A DNA stretch of 64,000 bases. Origin: Monarcha castaneiventris obscurior (lineage: Eukaryota; Chordata; Aves; Passeriformes; Monarchidae). The stretch is from contig JAMPIT010000258.1 in assembly GCA_026261815.1 (NCBI GenBank), positions 18,804,501 through 18,868,500 of the forward strand, written 5' to 3'. The notes under the pieces were generated by a model. It saw only the letters and a list, made by a program, of their open reading frames with translations. It had not been told where the DNA came from and searched no databases. The translations under genes and the position numbers were made by a program. Below are positions 36,029 to 50,164 of the stretch, in pieces. Each line of letters begins with the position of its first letter. Position 1 is the stretch's first letter.

Positions 36029-37179
36029 ACTATCTATTTTGAATAGTTTTGCTGCTACCGCTCAACTTTTGTTTAAGAACAGGTGCTACTAATGAAGAGG
36101 CTGCTTCTTAGTGGGCTAACTTGTAGGATTGTTTTAAATTACGTTTTTTAGGGGGTCTTATCAAGTACTACAAGTAATTCAGATTTTACATTTTTAAACT
36201 TCTTATTCTGTCCTTCAGCGACCCTTCTGTTTTTCTATTAGTTTTTAAACAAATAATGCAGGACACCAACAACTGCAAGATGTGCAAATGTGAAAGGTGA
36301 GCCATGAGCAAATAAAAACAGATGGCAACTTTCCTGACCAGCTTCCAAGGAGACAAGAATTAATATCGTAGCTCACACTTAGAAGCAGTCATTCACCTCA
36401 CTTGCTTAGTATGCCACAAGAACAATCACAACTTTCACCCCAATCACCATCACGTAGGGGATTTGTGCTTCGCTTTAAAGAATGGAATGCCTTGGTATTG
36501 CAGAATCACTGAACAAGTGTTGCATTGTGCCACTACTACAGTTCACCTCCCTTGAGACACCCTCCGGAGCCTTCTTAAGCATGATATTTTTTTCCCACCA
36601 CTGCCACTTAAGAATATGAAAGGTCTCTGCACCTGAGAGAACATGAATTATTTAAACTGAGCTTTGAATACAATGAAAAAACTTGCCTGCTAAAAATCTC
36701 CATTGCCAAAAATGATTGAAAGGGTAAGCTCTGAAAGGAATAAACAGGGCATGTCCTAGAATGGACATGCTAGAAGGAATGCCTCATTTCATTTGGCTCT
36801 GACTTAAACCTTGAAGGAAGCCAGGGGCAGTGCTCACCCACTGCAGCTCTGCATTCTCTCCTATTTCTACCTGAAAGAGAACTGCTCTTAGACAACTGCC
36901 AGCTCCCTTGGTAGGAGAAGAAGGGAATGGCTTAGCAGTCCCCTCACTGAATGAGTAGTGCCAGATCAGGTCTGTTCTCTGGCTTCTTAGGAGAAGTGTT
37001 TTGGTCTAAGTCCTCTTCTGATTTAGGGTATCAGAGAACCAGACACATTCTCTATAGTCAGAACCTGTCTACAGGACCCTACCCCACAGAACTCAAAGGA
37101 AAAGCCCACCCTCCCCCAGCCAAGTAGGAGGTAGAAGGAAGAATCATCCTATTCAAGAAGATAAACAGCACAACACAAA

Positions 37180-37275
37180 CATAGACCAAAACCAAAAAAC
37201 CACAACCAAACAACAAAACAAAAACCCAAAAAAAGACCTCAAAACCAAAACGAAATCCCAAACCCACCCCTAAAC
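37180..37275 (+). repeat. A/C-rich simple repeat in the 3' UTR
   Basis: Near-exclusive A and C in CCAAAA/CAAAAC-like units, the complement of a GTTTTG-type microsatellite. As RNA it would be an unstructured CA-rich stretch of a kind that hnRNP L-like proteins can bind. The 62-residue ORF on the opposite strand is a by-product of this composition. Confidence 0.75.
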
Positions 37276-38761
37276 CGAAGTAATTTCACAAGTATGAGGA
37301 TGGTGTTTGCGAGTCAATGGAAAGCTTTATATATACTTCCCAGTTTTACAGGTGCTCCAGGCTTAGCTGAATGCTTGCTGTCAAGCCAACTGTGCCAAGC
37401 AATGCTTCCCTCACCTGCCCATCACCCAGTGCTGTGAAAGAGTGTCAGTCCTTAAGGAAATGACCACACTCTTTCTGCTATTGATACAAGATGACCCCAT
37501 CATACTTAGGATGATTGGGAGAAGGTATTCTGCAGGTTACATGTAAGAAGCTACCCAGTAGGGTTGCAGCATATTGTGTATGTTAAAGGCACCAAATGTT
37601 GATGATACATTTTAAGGCACATCAGCTGGGAAAAATAATCGTAGATACCAGGAGAAAAAGAAAAAAAAAGTAATTTTTTTAGAAATAAGTTCTCAGATGC
37701 TAGTATTTACAAGTCAGGATTTGTTTGGTTTTTTTCTTTTCAAAAGGGTGTATCTTCAGTCCTTGGTATTTAATACGAAATTTTGTACAAGATTCCTAGG
37801 AATTACAAACACTTGGACTGTCATGAACAAAACCCTTCGGATTTAGTTTAGTCTAGGTACAGGATAAAGCAGGTAGGATTAGCTTTAAAGGAATGGGTAA
37901 GACGCAAACACTGTTGGCCTATCAATGCAGGGAAATAAAATGCAATCATTTGTTAGTTTGTAAGTGCAGGGGAAAAGAACATAAGTAGATGAACCTGGAA
38001 ATAATGGAAAATTGAAATGGAGAATAATGGCAATAAAGCAAAGATTAGAAAATGTTCCCTCTGGCAATTTAGCTGTTTTGGAAACAGCAGGATTCCTGGT
38101 GGGAGTGTTTGTTCTTTATTCCTTGGTTTTAGTCAGATATATATTGGCATATATGTTGCTTTTATTACTCTAAAACTTGCTGCACTATTTCAAGTGCAGT
38201 GTGATATTTTTCCTAAAGTTTCCTATTTCTTAAGAAAAGATTTTAAAGCTCTTGTGTAATCATTGAAATTATGTTCTATACATAAATATTGATATATTCT
38301 TTTTTACTCAAAGTGCCAAAGGCTACTGTTTTTAATAATGGCTTATCAAATTATATTATGTTAGAGAGCAGAAATGTAATAATATATACATTGGAACTCA
38401 GACCTCTGCATGTATATTTGATAAGGAGCCTTTTGTAAAATTACTCTTTGTTTACATTCCACTGGTACCTTAATTTAAAATTAATCAAATAAATTGACAG
38501 GTGACATCTTCTTAGTGTTCTGATTTTCTTACTTGCTAACAGGCACGAATTTCTTTGTTAGGCTGTGCTTTACTGAGAAAAGAAAATACTTAAAAATAAA
38601 ATATGTTTTTAAATGAGAATTCTCTATATAAAGTATTGTGTTTAATAAAATGTTATGCCATGTTTTCAAATGGAAAATAATTTGTAAATTGCTATAAATG
38701 TATTTTGTTAAATAAGTACAGATCAATGCTACTGTGTGAGTTTATTGTGCTAACATCATGA

Positions 38762-38767
38762 AATAAA
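38762..38767 (+). promoter_or_regulatory. PLPPR4: Polyadenylation signal AATAAA (probable distal PLPPR4 site)
   Basis: AATAAA followed within about 35 bases by a T/G-rich stretch (TTGATGTTTGATTATCTCTG and on). Other AATAAA copies occur at 38488-38493, 38595-38600 and 38644-38649, so alternative cleavage sites over about 300 bases are likely. Confidence 0.5.
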
Positions 38768-38790
38768 GATAAAATTCCTCATTGATGTTT

Positions 38791-41700
38791 GATTATCTCT
38801 GTGGTAAAGCAAAGTCTCATTCCCCCAAAATTATTTTTCAATATTAGGTATCTCATGATGTGTAAAAGCAGTCATCAGTGAGAAACCTTGAGACCTTGCA
38901 CAGTGGTAAGAATTTATACGTAACAGTGTCCAAACTTGTCTCTAACCAAAAACATTCTATAAAAAAAAACCCAAGTGAATTGGGAACTTCAAGCCTTGTG
39001 AGCACATGTAGCACCTGCTGCATTGCTAAGCCCCTAATGCCCCTAAACCACCTTGCTAGTGTTGGGTAGAGCTGCCAGACATGGTGATGCCAGCCTTGGA
39101 TTTGTGAATGAGAACAGGGCAGATGTCAAAGGCAAACCTGAGAGGAGAGGCTCTCCCCAGAAGAGGTTAGGACGCAAGAGTCAGCAGGTGTCCTACACCC
39201 TTTGCTGGCAACAGTGAAAAACATTATGTGTAACAGCACAGAGTCAGAAGCAGTCTTAGCTAGAAGCCACACAAGGCAGTGTGGTAAGCAAACAGCAGAG
39301 ACTCTCTCCAGGCCTGTGTGAGACACCCTGAAATGGCAACAGCAGGGCCCAGGTGCCTGGGGTGGAAGACACAGCTGTAGCTAGGGCATGCACTGACATT
39401 GCCAATGGCATAATAAGGAGTGCAGGCAGTAGCAGAGCCCCTGCAATGCATGGCAGCACAGCAAACTGACTCTGAGCAGCTTTCCCAAGTGTGCCTAGGC
39501 CTTTGTGCAGGCTGCCCCTTTGTACTTGTGTGTCCCTGGAGCAGGTAAGCTGCCGTGGCTGGGTGGCTCTGGGCAGCTGCTGTCACTGCTGACTCCAGCC
39601 AGGCAGCACAGTGCTGGGCACTACCATGACACACACATGCCATGCTGGCAGCCAAGGCACACGGGGTGGGCTGGCATCACCTCAAGCTGTGTGGTGCAAA
39701 TCTGGGTCACTCAGCAATCCCTGTCCCTTGACTTTCATGACAATTTAAGATGGGAGCCCTCAGGCAAAATAGAATCAAAAACCAGTATGTTGTGTCTGAA
39801 AGAAAGAGAAGTGTCTGTACAGTTGTGATACTCTCCCTCTGTGGTGACAGAAGGTGCTTTCTTCTTGCAGCTGGGGCTGAAGACTGTCCTGACCCCACAC
39901 ATGAGAAGCCAGTTTCAAGAGAGGCCTCTCCTTTGTCCAGCAGCAGAAGCTGCTGTGGCAGTGCATTTTGTGCCTTGAGAGAAGCTGTGTGAAGGATAAG
40001 GGGTGTGGCCCAAGGTTATGGTGTCCCACCCTCTGGGACGTGTGTTGGTAGCCTGGGAAAGCTGCAGACTGATCTCTCAGGTAGGGCTCAGAGAGACCCT
40101 GTGAAGGATGCAAGAGAGTAAAACAGACTGGGGTAGGATTCTGCTGAAAGCTGACATCTAATGCAAATCTGATGAATTCTCCCCTGGGAATGACCCCTTC
40201 CATGGATCACAGAGGGGCCTAGACAATTAGTTCAAACATTTTAAAAGGCACATCTTCAGCATCTGAATTTAGGCTAAAAACAAAGTTCCCCTCTGAAGGG
40301 TATCTTTTATGTAGAGATTATATTATAAAACTTCATCTAAGATGAGAAAGTACCTCTACTGACAAACCTTGTCATACTCTCTTAGACCATTTTAGCTACA
40401 GCAACAGTGTCACTAAACTAAGACAGCTCACTGTGATCCAGACTGATGACTAAATGTGATCATGCAAAGGCGTTTTCAAAGGTATGATTGATTAAACTGA
40501 AACTTAAATCTATGTTGTACTGGATTTCATAACGCCTTTAGAGGCCTTGATATAAGAAGTCGCATAAGACAAGACTGTACCAGAATCAGGTTGGTATAGA
40601 TTTATAAAGACCTTTTGTGTGATAGATCAGTGCACACCTAATTTAGCAGGAACATTTTAAAGGCATTAGAACCCTTATTCATAAAGTCACAAATAAAATC
40701 TTTTCACAAACCTCACAGCACAGAATGTATCGAACATGGGATAAAACTTCCAAGTGTCTCCATACTCCATATTCAAAATGAAAGTGAGGGAACTCCAGCT
40801 GCATACATGTGCATACAAACACACAACACAAAGTTAGTATGTTCAAGCCACAGTTTAGAAGGAGAATGCTTAACCTACAATTTAAATCAAGGAACAAATT
40901 GTGGTAAAGCTGCAAATATTCTCTCTAAAATTTTTCTGCTTTGCCTGCAGTAATCTCTTCAGGCATTCCAAATATCATTTAATTATACCTCCCATATATG
41001 AAACCTGTGATTTTTCCATAAAGGATAATACCAATCTTCACATTCAATGGCTTTATCAGCACAGTCCTGCTTTAAAAAAATAAAAAAAGCTGAGAACTTA
41101 CCCAGAACTAAAGCAAGTCTGCTCAGTCCTAGAAAGCACTTCTCATGTTTGAGGAAAAAAAAGAAACAAAAATTATCCCCCCTCCAAACCTCTCCCTGGC
41201 CTTCAAAGTTCAGGTGTCATTCAGCGTTTTCCTACTCTATTACTTTTCCAGTGCTGCTCAGAAAGTAATGGGAGTCACAGGGATTTGTGGATATGTCAAG
41301 TCTCTGCAGCTACTAAATGATGCATAAGGAAGAGCTCTGCTCTCTCAACAAATCATTCAGAGGAGATAGGAGCATATCTGAGTGCAATGTGATCCTGTTT
41401 CTGCTCCTGCTTCAAACTGAGTTTGTGGATTATGATGTCTGTTCCTACCCTGTGCCAGGGCCAGAAGACTAGCTCTGCTAAGTGAATAACATCACACAAC
41501 TGGGACCAATAGCTTTTTTTTTATTTTAAAAATGCTCATTTTTATCTGTAAACTATATGACTGTGCTTTGTAAACAACACCCATATTTGAATTTTCTCTA
41601 AAACTAACTATAATGGTTTTTCCAATTACTACAGGCTAGGTTTATCAAAGTTCTCGGTATGCATTTTTTTTATTGTGTTCTGTCATGTACATATTGATGT

Positions 41701-44700
41701 GATATTCTTTGCCTGAGCTACATAACTGATCCTGTGGGCCAGTGACCGTGAAATTTGTTGGCTTTAGTCAAGGAGAGGCGTGGATACTTACCAGAGTCCA
41801 GTCACTTTTTCCACAGAGCATCAGCAGAGGCTGAAAACTTACGGATCGTATCAGTTGCAGTCTCCTCTGATATGTCTTACCTTCTTGTAGCATTTAAGAC
41901 AATTATCCTTGTTCTTATAAGAGAGGAGAGTTTTCACAGAAGTGGAAACTTCCACCATTCTTTATCTCCCAACACTGACTACACACCAGCCTGGCAGGGA
42001 ATAGCTGTGGGCTTTGGCCACTTCTAGGTTTTCGTTTCCTGAGAACTACTATGGGGATGATGACAAACCAATGCCTTGGTTTACTACCAGAGAATGAGCA
42101 GAAAAACTGAAGAGAAGCATGCAGTTTAAATGATCAGGACAGCTTCATATAGCACATTCTGGCTGATAACACAAAGCAAATGTGCTGTGAGCTCTGTATG
42201 CCTAACAGATTGCAGACTTGTCTAACCTGCTAAACCAAGGCAGATCATGCAAAGAGGTTTCTTAAAACGCTTTCATTTTTAATGAGATTTATGAAAGAGT
42301 TCTCCATTCACTAACTTCTTTTATGATGCAAGTGGAAGAATTCAGATATAAGTTCAAAAGCCCCAAAACTTATACCTTACCCAAGAAAAGAAAGTGAGTC
42401 AGGAGTAAGTTGAAGGTGCTTTACAAAATGGAAGATTAAGCAGCACTGACAGAACAAAATCATAATTTTTAAATTTGCATGTGATTTTTATCAAGCAGAG
42501 CAGGCAGCTAATTAGTACAATCAGTGCTTTCTTAATTCCTCTTCAGTTATTCATCAAATAAATGAAGACTGGGTCACTGTAAAACAATTAATTTCCTCCA
42601 TACTTAAGATACAATATGTGCCTAGTTTACAAAGCCCTGAGCTCTTGTCATTGAGAAGGGTCAGGGGAGAAACCAAAGGAACTGGTGAGAGTATTTCTGA
42701 ATCTGTGAAGTGATACAGAAGCTACATGGATACTTTATGATATTCAAGATCAAAATTTTTGAAAATTGTAACAAGAGTAGCTGATCTAGCACTGGCGGTG
42801 CAACTAACACAACCAAAATAGTTCAGAACCCGGGAAGGAACATATTACCAGTCAAGCTCACTGAGTGCATTTGTAGCAAGGAAGGTGAGTTGGACAATAT
42901 CAGTTGTATGCCACTATGCCATGTTAGACTGTACAAACAGTCTGTTGTTATAAAGGAAAACACAGAGAGAGACACAGCAAGAGATCTGCTGCCATAGAAA
43001 CAGATGTAGCTGCTAGATATGCTGCATCATTGCTACACTGAGGAAAAACCTTGGATCAGCAGTATACTAGAGACTGCATCTAACTTGCTTCGTTCAATCA
43101 GAATTTAAAATCCAAAACAGATAAATGATGATCAGTTATTATTTATAATATAATGCAGCTGCACCATCTTAGCATACTTTCTAACAGGACTTAATAACTA
43201 GTGGAAAACTGGAGATGAAAAACTAAAAAATTAAGGATTAAGTATCATTCAGAAGCTTTGGTCTGATGTCCAGACTGCTTTAAATTCTCAGAAAAATGAA
43301 AAAGGCTATAGTGCCCCATCATTCATTTCTTATCCAGACATTACTCCTATAGCAAAGAGTGCTTTACTTGTGCAGGTTTTGTTCCTATTTGCTAGGAAAT
43401 GAAGTTGAAATTCCATATTTCTAATGCAAGGCCATCTCTCCTATTCCAGTTGATGGTACTTTCTTGTACATGAGGAATCCATCTGCCAGGATCATACACT
43501 ACCACAGTGCCCATTTCATCTTCTATTACAGCCAGTCTTGTTCCAGCCTTGTAGAGACTTACCAGTCTCTTTCACCTACAGTGCAACTGCTTTATGTGGA
43601 ATCAATTAACATTTTAAACAAATGAAACTAAGCCACTGTCTAAATCACTGCAGAAATAGGATTTTAAAGTTTACTTTTACAAAAAATTGTAATGACAACA
43701 GTTCAAGGCTGAAATGTTATTTCTCTGTAGTCAGTATCTCATAATTGATAATTCTCTAGTAATGTGCAAATGTATTTCTGCTTTTAAATTATGGCAACGT
43801 GGAGCTTTGGATTATCCAGAGAGAGTTTAGCACTGATACATAGCTGATATATTGAATTCGGAGCCCAGCTCATTCTCACTTCTTAAAAGACTGGACTACA
43901 TAAAACAAAATAGTAGTATAATAAATTACAGGCAGAGATGTAATATCTGTTATGTGTATTATATTTAGGGCACAAGGATGACATTTGGTAGATGCTCTAA
44001 TCTCCTGCCACTGTATTAATCTTTACTGAGTGCTGCCAGTTCCTGGTAGAATTCTGATGTTATCACTTAAATAGGAAAAAAAATTGTATGTTGAAAATTA
44101 TTCAGTTTTTCTCTCTTCTGTGAGACAAAAATAAAGTGCTCCATTTAAATGCACTCCTACATGGTTTTCACTGCATAATGGTACTCTGTGGCAGCAGCTT
44201 GCACAGTAATGCTGCTTTCTACTAAAAAGCATGAATTGACCTTATGTAAACTGCAGTAATTGTTTCCTGCATTAATGAAAAGATCTTTCATTTTTCCAGA
44301 AGAGGAAATTCAATTGAATTAAAATGCTATTAATCCAGAAGTTCAGATATTTTCAATATTTACACATTTCTGGTACTAATACCGTAGAACAACCTATGCA
44401 AGCAGAAGCTTCTGGATATGAACATCACAGATCTATCACTTAAGCATGCAAGTGTTGAAAGTACTTTATGTCTTTTTAGCATATACTTTCCAAATCCATA
44501 TTTTTAGATGTTTTGCTGAGCATCTAGTTGATTATATTGTCTCTTCAGTGAACACAACATTTAAATCTATGTCTTCTACTCCCAAGTGCCTGAAAGGAGT
44601 CTTAAGATAAAAACACTTCCATTCAAGTTGGCCTTGTTTTTACTCCTTGAGAGTGCTTGGTATATATCAGAGTAATAAGTGCTTATTAAGAAGGTGAGAC

Positions 44701-47700
44701 AAAAGGACAGAAGATTTGTATATTGTATCCTGTGTCTTTTCATCACCTGCTGATGTCTTTTTCATCACCTTAAAAAAAAATTTAAAACCTCGTGGTTCTT
44801 GGGACAGTGAAGAAAGAATCAGTTACAGTAAACAAGATCCTTTACCTATCATAGTGAATGTTAAAAATTTCTGGAACTCTGTATGTTAGCTAACATAATC
44901 ACTCAGTCTTTTCAGTATCTGAAGTCCACTGGAAACAAATCAATCTTGAGGAAATGTAGACTGTCAAGATTAAATAACCTTGTGTATTTGAAAACTAGCA
45001 GGAAATCTTCCAGCTTTTGCTACAACTTACAGCTCTGCCCAGGTAAGCAATCGTAATGTCAAAATACGACACACACATGGACACATATATGATTGATGGG
45101 TGGATTAAATTAATTTCTAAACTATTTTAAAAAATAGAAAGACACATTCCCTTGAAATTGCCAGAATTACTTGATAACTGCCAGTAAGAAACCCATTGCA
45201 TTATCCTTAGTATGACTGTGTAGAACGTGGACTCAAACAGGCTGAGTGCAGCCCTGGCTGTCCTTGGTCCAGTGTAAGTGGCCTGTGTGAGGCTTTGGGC
45301 TTTGAAAATTGTTAGCAGTAAGAGCCTGGGAAATTATGAACCTGGAGTAGTAGTAGCAGGGCCAGTGATTCACCAGCATGGACAAGAACATGGACAGAAT
45401 ATGGACAAGAGGGGAAGACAATGAGGTATGGAAATCTCTGCTGTCTCCAGTTTCTTCCATTCTCCTTTAATGCTCTTAGAAAAGTAGAAATCCAGGTATT
45501 TTTAGGTTTTATAACATCTATTACTCCTCAAGTTCTAGTACCCTCCCTTCTCTTCTCACAAAAACTACAACTCCATACAATAGGTTGTGTTTACCCACTT
45601 CTTCCTTTTTACCACATCATTAATTTCTCTTTCCTTAGATTGCGCGTGTCCTGGGAAGTACAATCTCTTCCTGTGTTTGCCATTACTCAGTGAGAAAGAT
45701 CATGATAGCAAGCTGTATAGATGGCCAAAATATGTATGTTCAAAGGTGACCCCAGAGGCTAATCCTGCCAGACGTTGTTGTGCTGGCAGCCAGGACTCCA
45801 GCAAGGGTACTGCCTCACCAGCCTGAGTCACTGGCAGCATTGGGCCCCTTTGTCTACAGAAACAAAAGCTGACTGACAAATGCTTCTAGAAGGCTTCTTC
45901 AAGGTACCTATTTTAATTGCTCTCCATTCCTTCTCTCCCTTGTAAGAAAGAGCAAAAAGGTTCTACAGGAGCAAAATGCGAATAATGTGCAGTACCATCA
46001 CATTTCAATTTCAAACCAGGAGTGTCTTCCAAAACAGATCAAATAATTAGTGCTAACAAAACCACCAAATCAAGCAGTGGCTAACTATTAACCCACACCA
46101 ACAAACAAAAGCAGCAGCATTTCATCTCTCCCCTTAGCGTAAAAATTCAAAACTGTGAAATGAGAAATGTTCTAGCTGGAACCTTGTAGATGTCCTAACC
46201 CCATCTCTCACCAATCTGTCTTTCCTGCCTATCAAATCCAGTTGATTGACAGGCAATTTGTATGAGCCTTTGTACTATGTAAGCTCCAGTAATTCCTTCT
46301 TTAAAAAGCCTTTCACTCCTGCTCACTGCAAGAGGTGAAAAAATGTGTCTGCATGAAGTAAACAAACAAATTTGGCAGAAACTAACCCATCAACTCCCAT
46401 TAGCACTACTCTTAGGTATGGCAGCTAGGCTGGGCCAAGGGCCATAACTGGCAACTTTGTCATTGTTTTACTTCATCTCTCAAGAGATAGTGATGAGATC
46501 TTATTGGCCCAATTAACATCTAAGTCCCGTCAGACTATTTTAGATCAGATTAAGTCGAGATTGTTTGGACAGATGAAGATACAGAGCTAAAAAGTACTGA
46601 GAATGACACACTTCATTACATGAATTGGTCATTTCTTCAAGGAAGAGGAAGGATTGTTTCTCTCCTTTTCCCTAGCAACTGTGAAAATTTTGGGTTCTTT
46701 TTCATTTATAGAAGAGCCCTGATTTCAGGTTTGCCAGAAAATAGAAGCATCTGCTTGTAACTAAGGCATCTTCTGAATAGCACAGGACCTTCAGTTAAAA
46801 CCCTAAGAGCTTTTTAGACCTTATGTCTTATTATAGCAATTATTTCAGATAAAAGGAAATTACAAAGCCTGAGGTATGGGAAGGCTTTCATCACACCATG
46901 GAGTGCTCATATTATAATCCATCCCCAGGAGAGAACTTGCTTGACAAATACTATAAATGGGAGCCTCTATAAGAGGATAAATAATTATTCATCTGCTGAT
47001 AAATTCTGACAGATCATCCTTCCTATGCAGCTTGAGTGAAAGACATAATCAGAAAGTCCTTGATCTGTTAATGGGCTAATAACACTCTAAATCCAAACTA
47101 CCTTGAAAAACACTGAAAGTTTTAAATATTATTTTACATTTTTCCCTTTTTCAGTGAAGTAGTATCAATGAACTCTATGCATCATATTGATATTGTACTG
47201 AAGGTGTTGTAGTTTTTTGGTATGGTTTTTATAATTTTTCACTCAAGTAATGTTTAGCAGAGTTATTTTTATTCCCACTAAATTCAGCCTAAGTTCTCAA
47301 GCAGTGCTTTTTGTCAGGGTGGTTGGCCAATGTCTCAGATAGGCAAAAATGAATAAACGTTAGTTACTGAAATGAATATACAAAATTTCTTACCAACTGC
47401 TACCTTTGTTCTTTAAGTCAGAGTCATTGTAGGAATTTCAAAAGGACAAGCAGGCAATAGTGAAGGGAAAAGGAAAAAAAAAACTTGCAACCTTCAACTA
47501 TAATCCCATTATGCAATCATAGCTGGAGACTCCAAACCAAGAGCGTCAGCTAGTCACATTCCTAACAGAGATGGAAGAAATTTCTAGGCAAGGAACTCAG
47601 GTGACTATACAAGTACAAGTCATTAAATAGAACTTAGAAATGGAAACAGATACAATCTCCACAGCCTCTTTACTTCTGTCCAGACAATTTGCAGAGAGAG

Positions 47701-50160
47701 GAGGTGACTAGGGCTGAAGAGGAATGAGAGAAGTATTCCTCCTTTTCTGCCAGACCAATTATTGTATAATCACTGTGCTGCTGGGAGTTTGGAGCCTGCT
47801 GTGGTAGTAGATCTGAAAAATCAGAATAACACACCTCAAGTGCACAAAAGGATAATGGTTTTCAAAAGATTCAAAAATGCATGAATGTCTAACAACTTGT
47901 ATCCTGAAAATCTTCCACTGAATCCATGGGGGGAGGTAGCTGCAAAGTAGTAAAAATGTTAACCGTGTAAGATGGTCACATTTTTTAAGACGTTTATAGA
48001 TATTTTGTGGAACAGATCAGGGTTTGGGAGTTTTACCATTTTTGCCATGAAATGAAACATATAAAATAAAATTAAAATGAACCCTCCATGACAGATCTCT
48101 GAAGCATAATGATGCTAAAAATAAAACGTTACCAGGGAAACAGAATGGAACTGAAATTAGCAATAGGGCCTGATCTAAAGCCACTGAAATGAAATGAGAA
48201 CAGGATCAAATTGCACTGAAGAAAATAAATCAAAAATAAGACAGTCCTTCAACAGCAAAAGCTTTATTCTGTTAGTATCTCTGGTTATAAACCAAAACCA
48301 AAATAAGAATCCTAGTATGGCTTTTTCCAGCTGCCTGAATGTCCTCATACAGGGATGTGTGTTTGTGTGTGTGAACAAGACTCTCAATATCTACTGAGCA
48401 CTAATAGACTACAAAGGGTCCCCAGCCTGCACTGCACTGATTTCTCCCTCAGCATAGGAGCTCGTAAGTTGAGTCAGTTTTACATAACTAAAATTTCATC
48501 TGTTCTATCACTTATGTTGGCAACTCTTCCCTCTGATGTTTTTAAACTCCTTCTAGAGAAAGCTAAAAGGTGGGAAATTATTCAAGGTACATTTCATTAA
48601 GAGTCTAGATACTCTAATTTCAGCATACAGACACACACATCCGTAAGGAGCACAGAGTCACCTACCACAAAGTTAAAAATCTTAAAACTTCTCTATTTCT
48701 GAAAATTTTAGCCTACTGCTATAAAATGGCCAAATAGTTATTTTCAGACAGAAGAAATTACTTCAGGACTAAATTATTTACAGAGAAGTACAATGACTCC
48801 AGACTTGATATCTCCATCCTACATTTGTTAATTTTATCACCAATCTCAAGCTTACTTCCTCACTTCACCCACAACTTCACTGTGGTATTGGTATCATATA
48901 TCTCTGCCACAATATCCGTTCCTACCCAAGTGATGGCAGGAAGGCACCCCTGTTTGTATTATTGCTCCTCAACTAAAGAAATCTTCATGTTTACATACTC
49001 CTTCAAAAGAGCAGAAGATTAATTCTCACCAAAGCAACTACCTGGAGGCTGAGCATTATTTTCTCTAAAACATTATTGATTGTTTTTTTGTGAAACGGGA
49101 CAGTCTCACAGTATCGGTGATAATCAGTGATTTTTACTGGCTATTCATTTTACTCATTCTTGGTTCTTAGTTCACTTTTCTATTTCCAACCCAAAGACAG
49201 CTCAATATTATTGGTAGTATTAATCATTTGCTCAGAGATGTCATTGTGAGCTAAAACTTTTCAAGTTGATGCCCCAGGGTTCATAAACAAATTTGCAAAC
49301 TCAAGGGTGGATACTTGACTGCAGAAAATTATAATGACCCATAGTTCACACTCAGGGAAAAGATGTATATATGTATAAATGGTGATTTTACAGGTATTTA
49401 TAGTCTACCTACATCAAATGAAGTTAGTAAACAACATCAGCCTGTTTTCCCTTTCATATTTTCAACTTATTGCAGATGACTGCAGGGCATTTCCTTTGAG
49501 TGATAACTCCCATCTGTATACCCTGGTCCAACATATACAAGCCACATAAAAGATAGAAGGGTCTTAGATTACTTTTACTAATTTCAAGATCTTCCCCACA
49601 ACAATGCTTATTTAAGACTGTAAAACCTATAGCCCCTGAAGTCTTTTAAGAATACTGTAAGCCTACCTTCTCATTAGCTTATTGTTGCTAATTACAATGC
49701 AATTTTTTTATTTTTACTTGCTGTTAAGAACACTGGCTTTTCAGTAAATAATGCTATTGGTCAAAGTTTGAGGACCTGGCCTAGATTCAGCCTCTCTAAG
49801 AACAGGTCATAGAAGTAGGGCACATCAAACTGGGCTCCCAGCAGGGAGAGGGAAATATATAATGACTTTTCTGGGGAAATACAAGCAGTTCCACCTGGCT
49901 CGGGTTCACTTCTGTAGAATCAGGCAGAGTAGCAGGTGACTTGCCTTAAATTCATAAACTTAGCCTTGAATTTTCAAGGGCATACAAGGATCTGCATTTA
50001 AAAGCAGTCATCTGATGTTTAGCTTCCTGACACCACTGTAAGTGTCTGTGTTATATAAAAAGCCTCAGAGAGATATTACTTGGTGATAGCCAATGTTTAG
50101 TTTTTTCCGACAGAGATATATCTGAATTCCCCAAACTTATTATTGCAAGTGGGATTACAG
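38791..50160. other. Downstream intergenic DNA, no gene seen
   Basis: Mostly AT-rich single-copy-looking sequence. A stretch at about 39050-40200 is clearly more GC-rich and generates several overlapping ORFs on both strands, none with a family signature. No PALMD exon recognised. Confidence 0.6.
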
Positions 50161-50164
50161 CAAC

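Larger units (their letters stand above)
35346..38790 (+). other. PLPPR4: PLPPR4 3' UTR (extent inferred)
   Basis: Follows the stop codon directly, with no further splice acceptor or ORF recognised. It becomes increasingly AT-rich toward 38,250-38,790, where several AATAAA signals cluster. It contains a 9-bp inverted repeat (36009-36028) and an A/C-rich tract (about 37180-37275). The 3' limit is placed just after the last strong AATAAA; an upstream AATAAA near 36311 could give a shorter form. Confidence 0.65.

Noticed and set aside
37079..37267. Hydrophobic ORF on the - strand
   Set aside because: Arises from the complement of the A/C-rich simple repeat, which yields strings of Phe, Gly, Leu and Val.
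42926..42943. Inverted repeat AGACTGT-ACAA-ACAGTCT
   Set aside because: Only 7-bp arms, expected by chance in 64 kb, and not matching a known hormone-receptor half-site arrangement.
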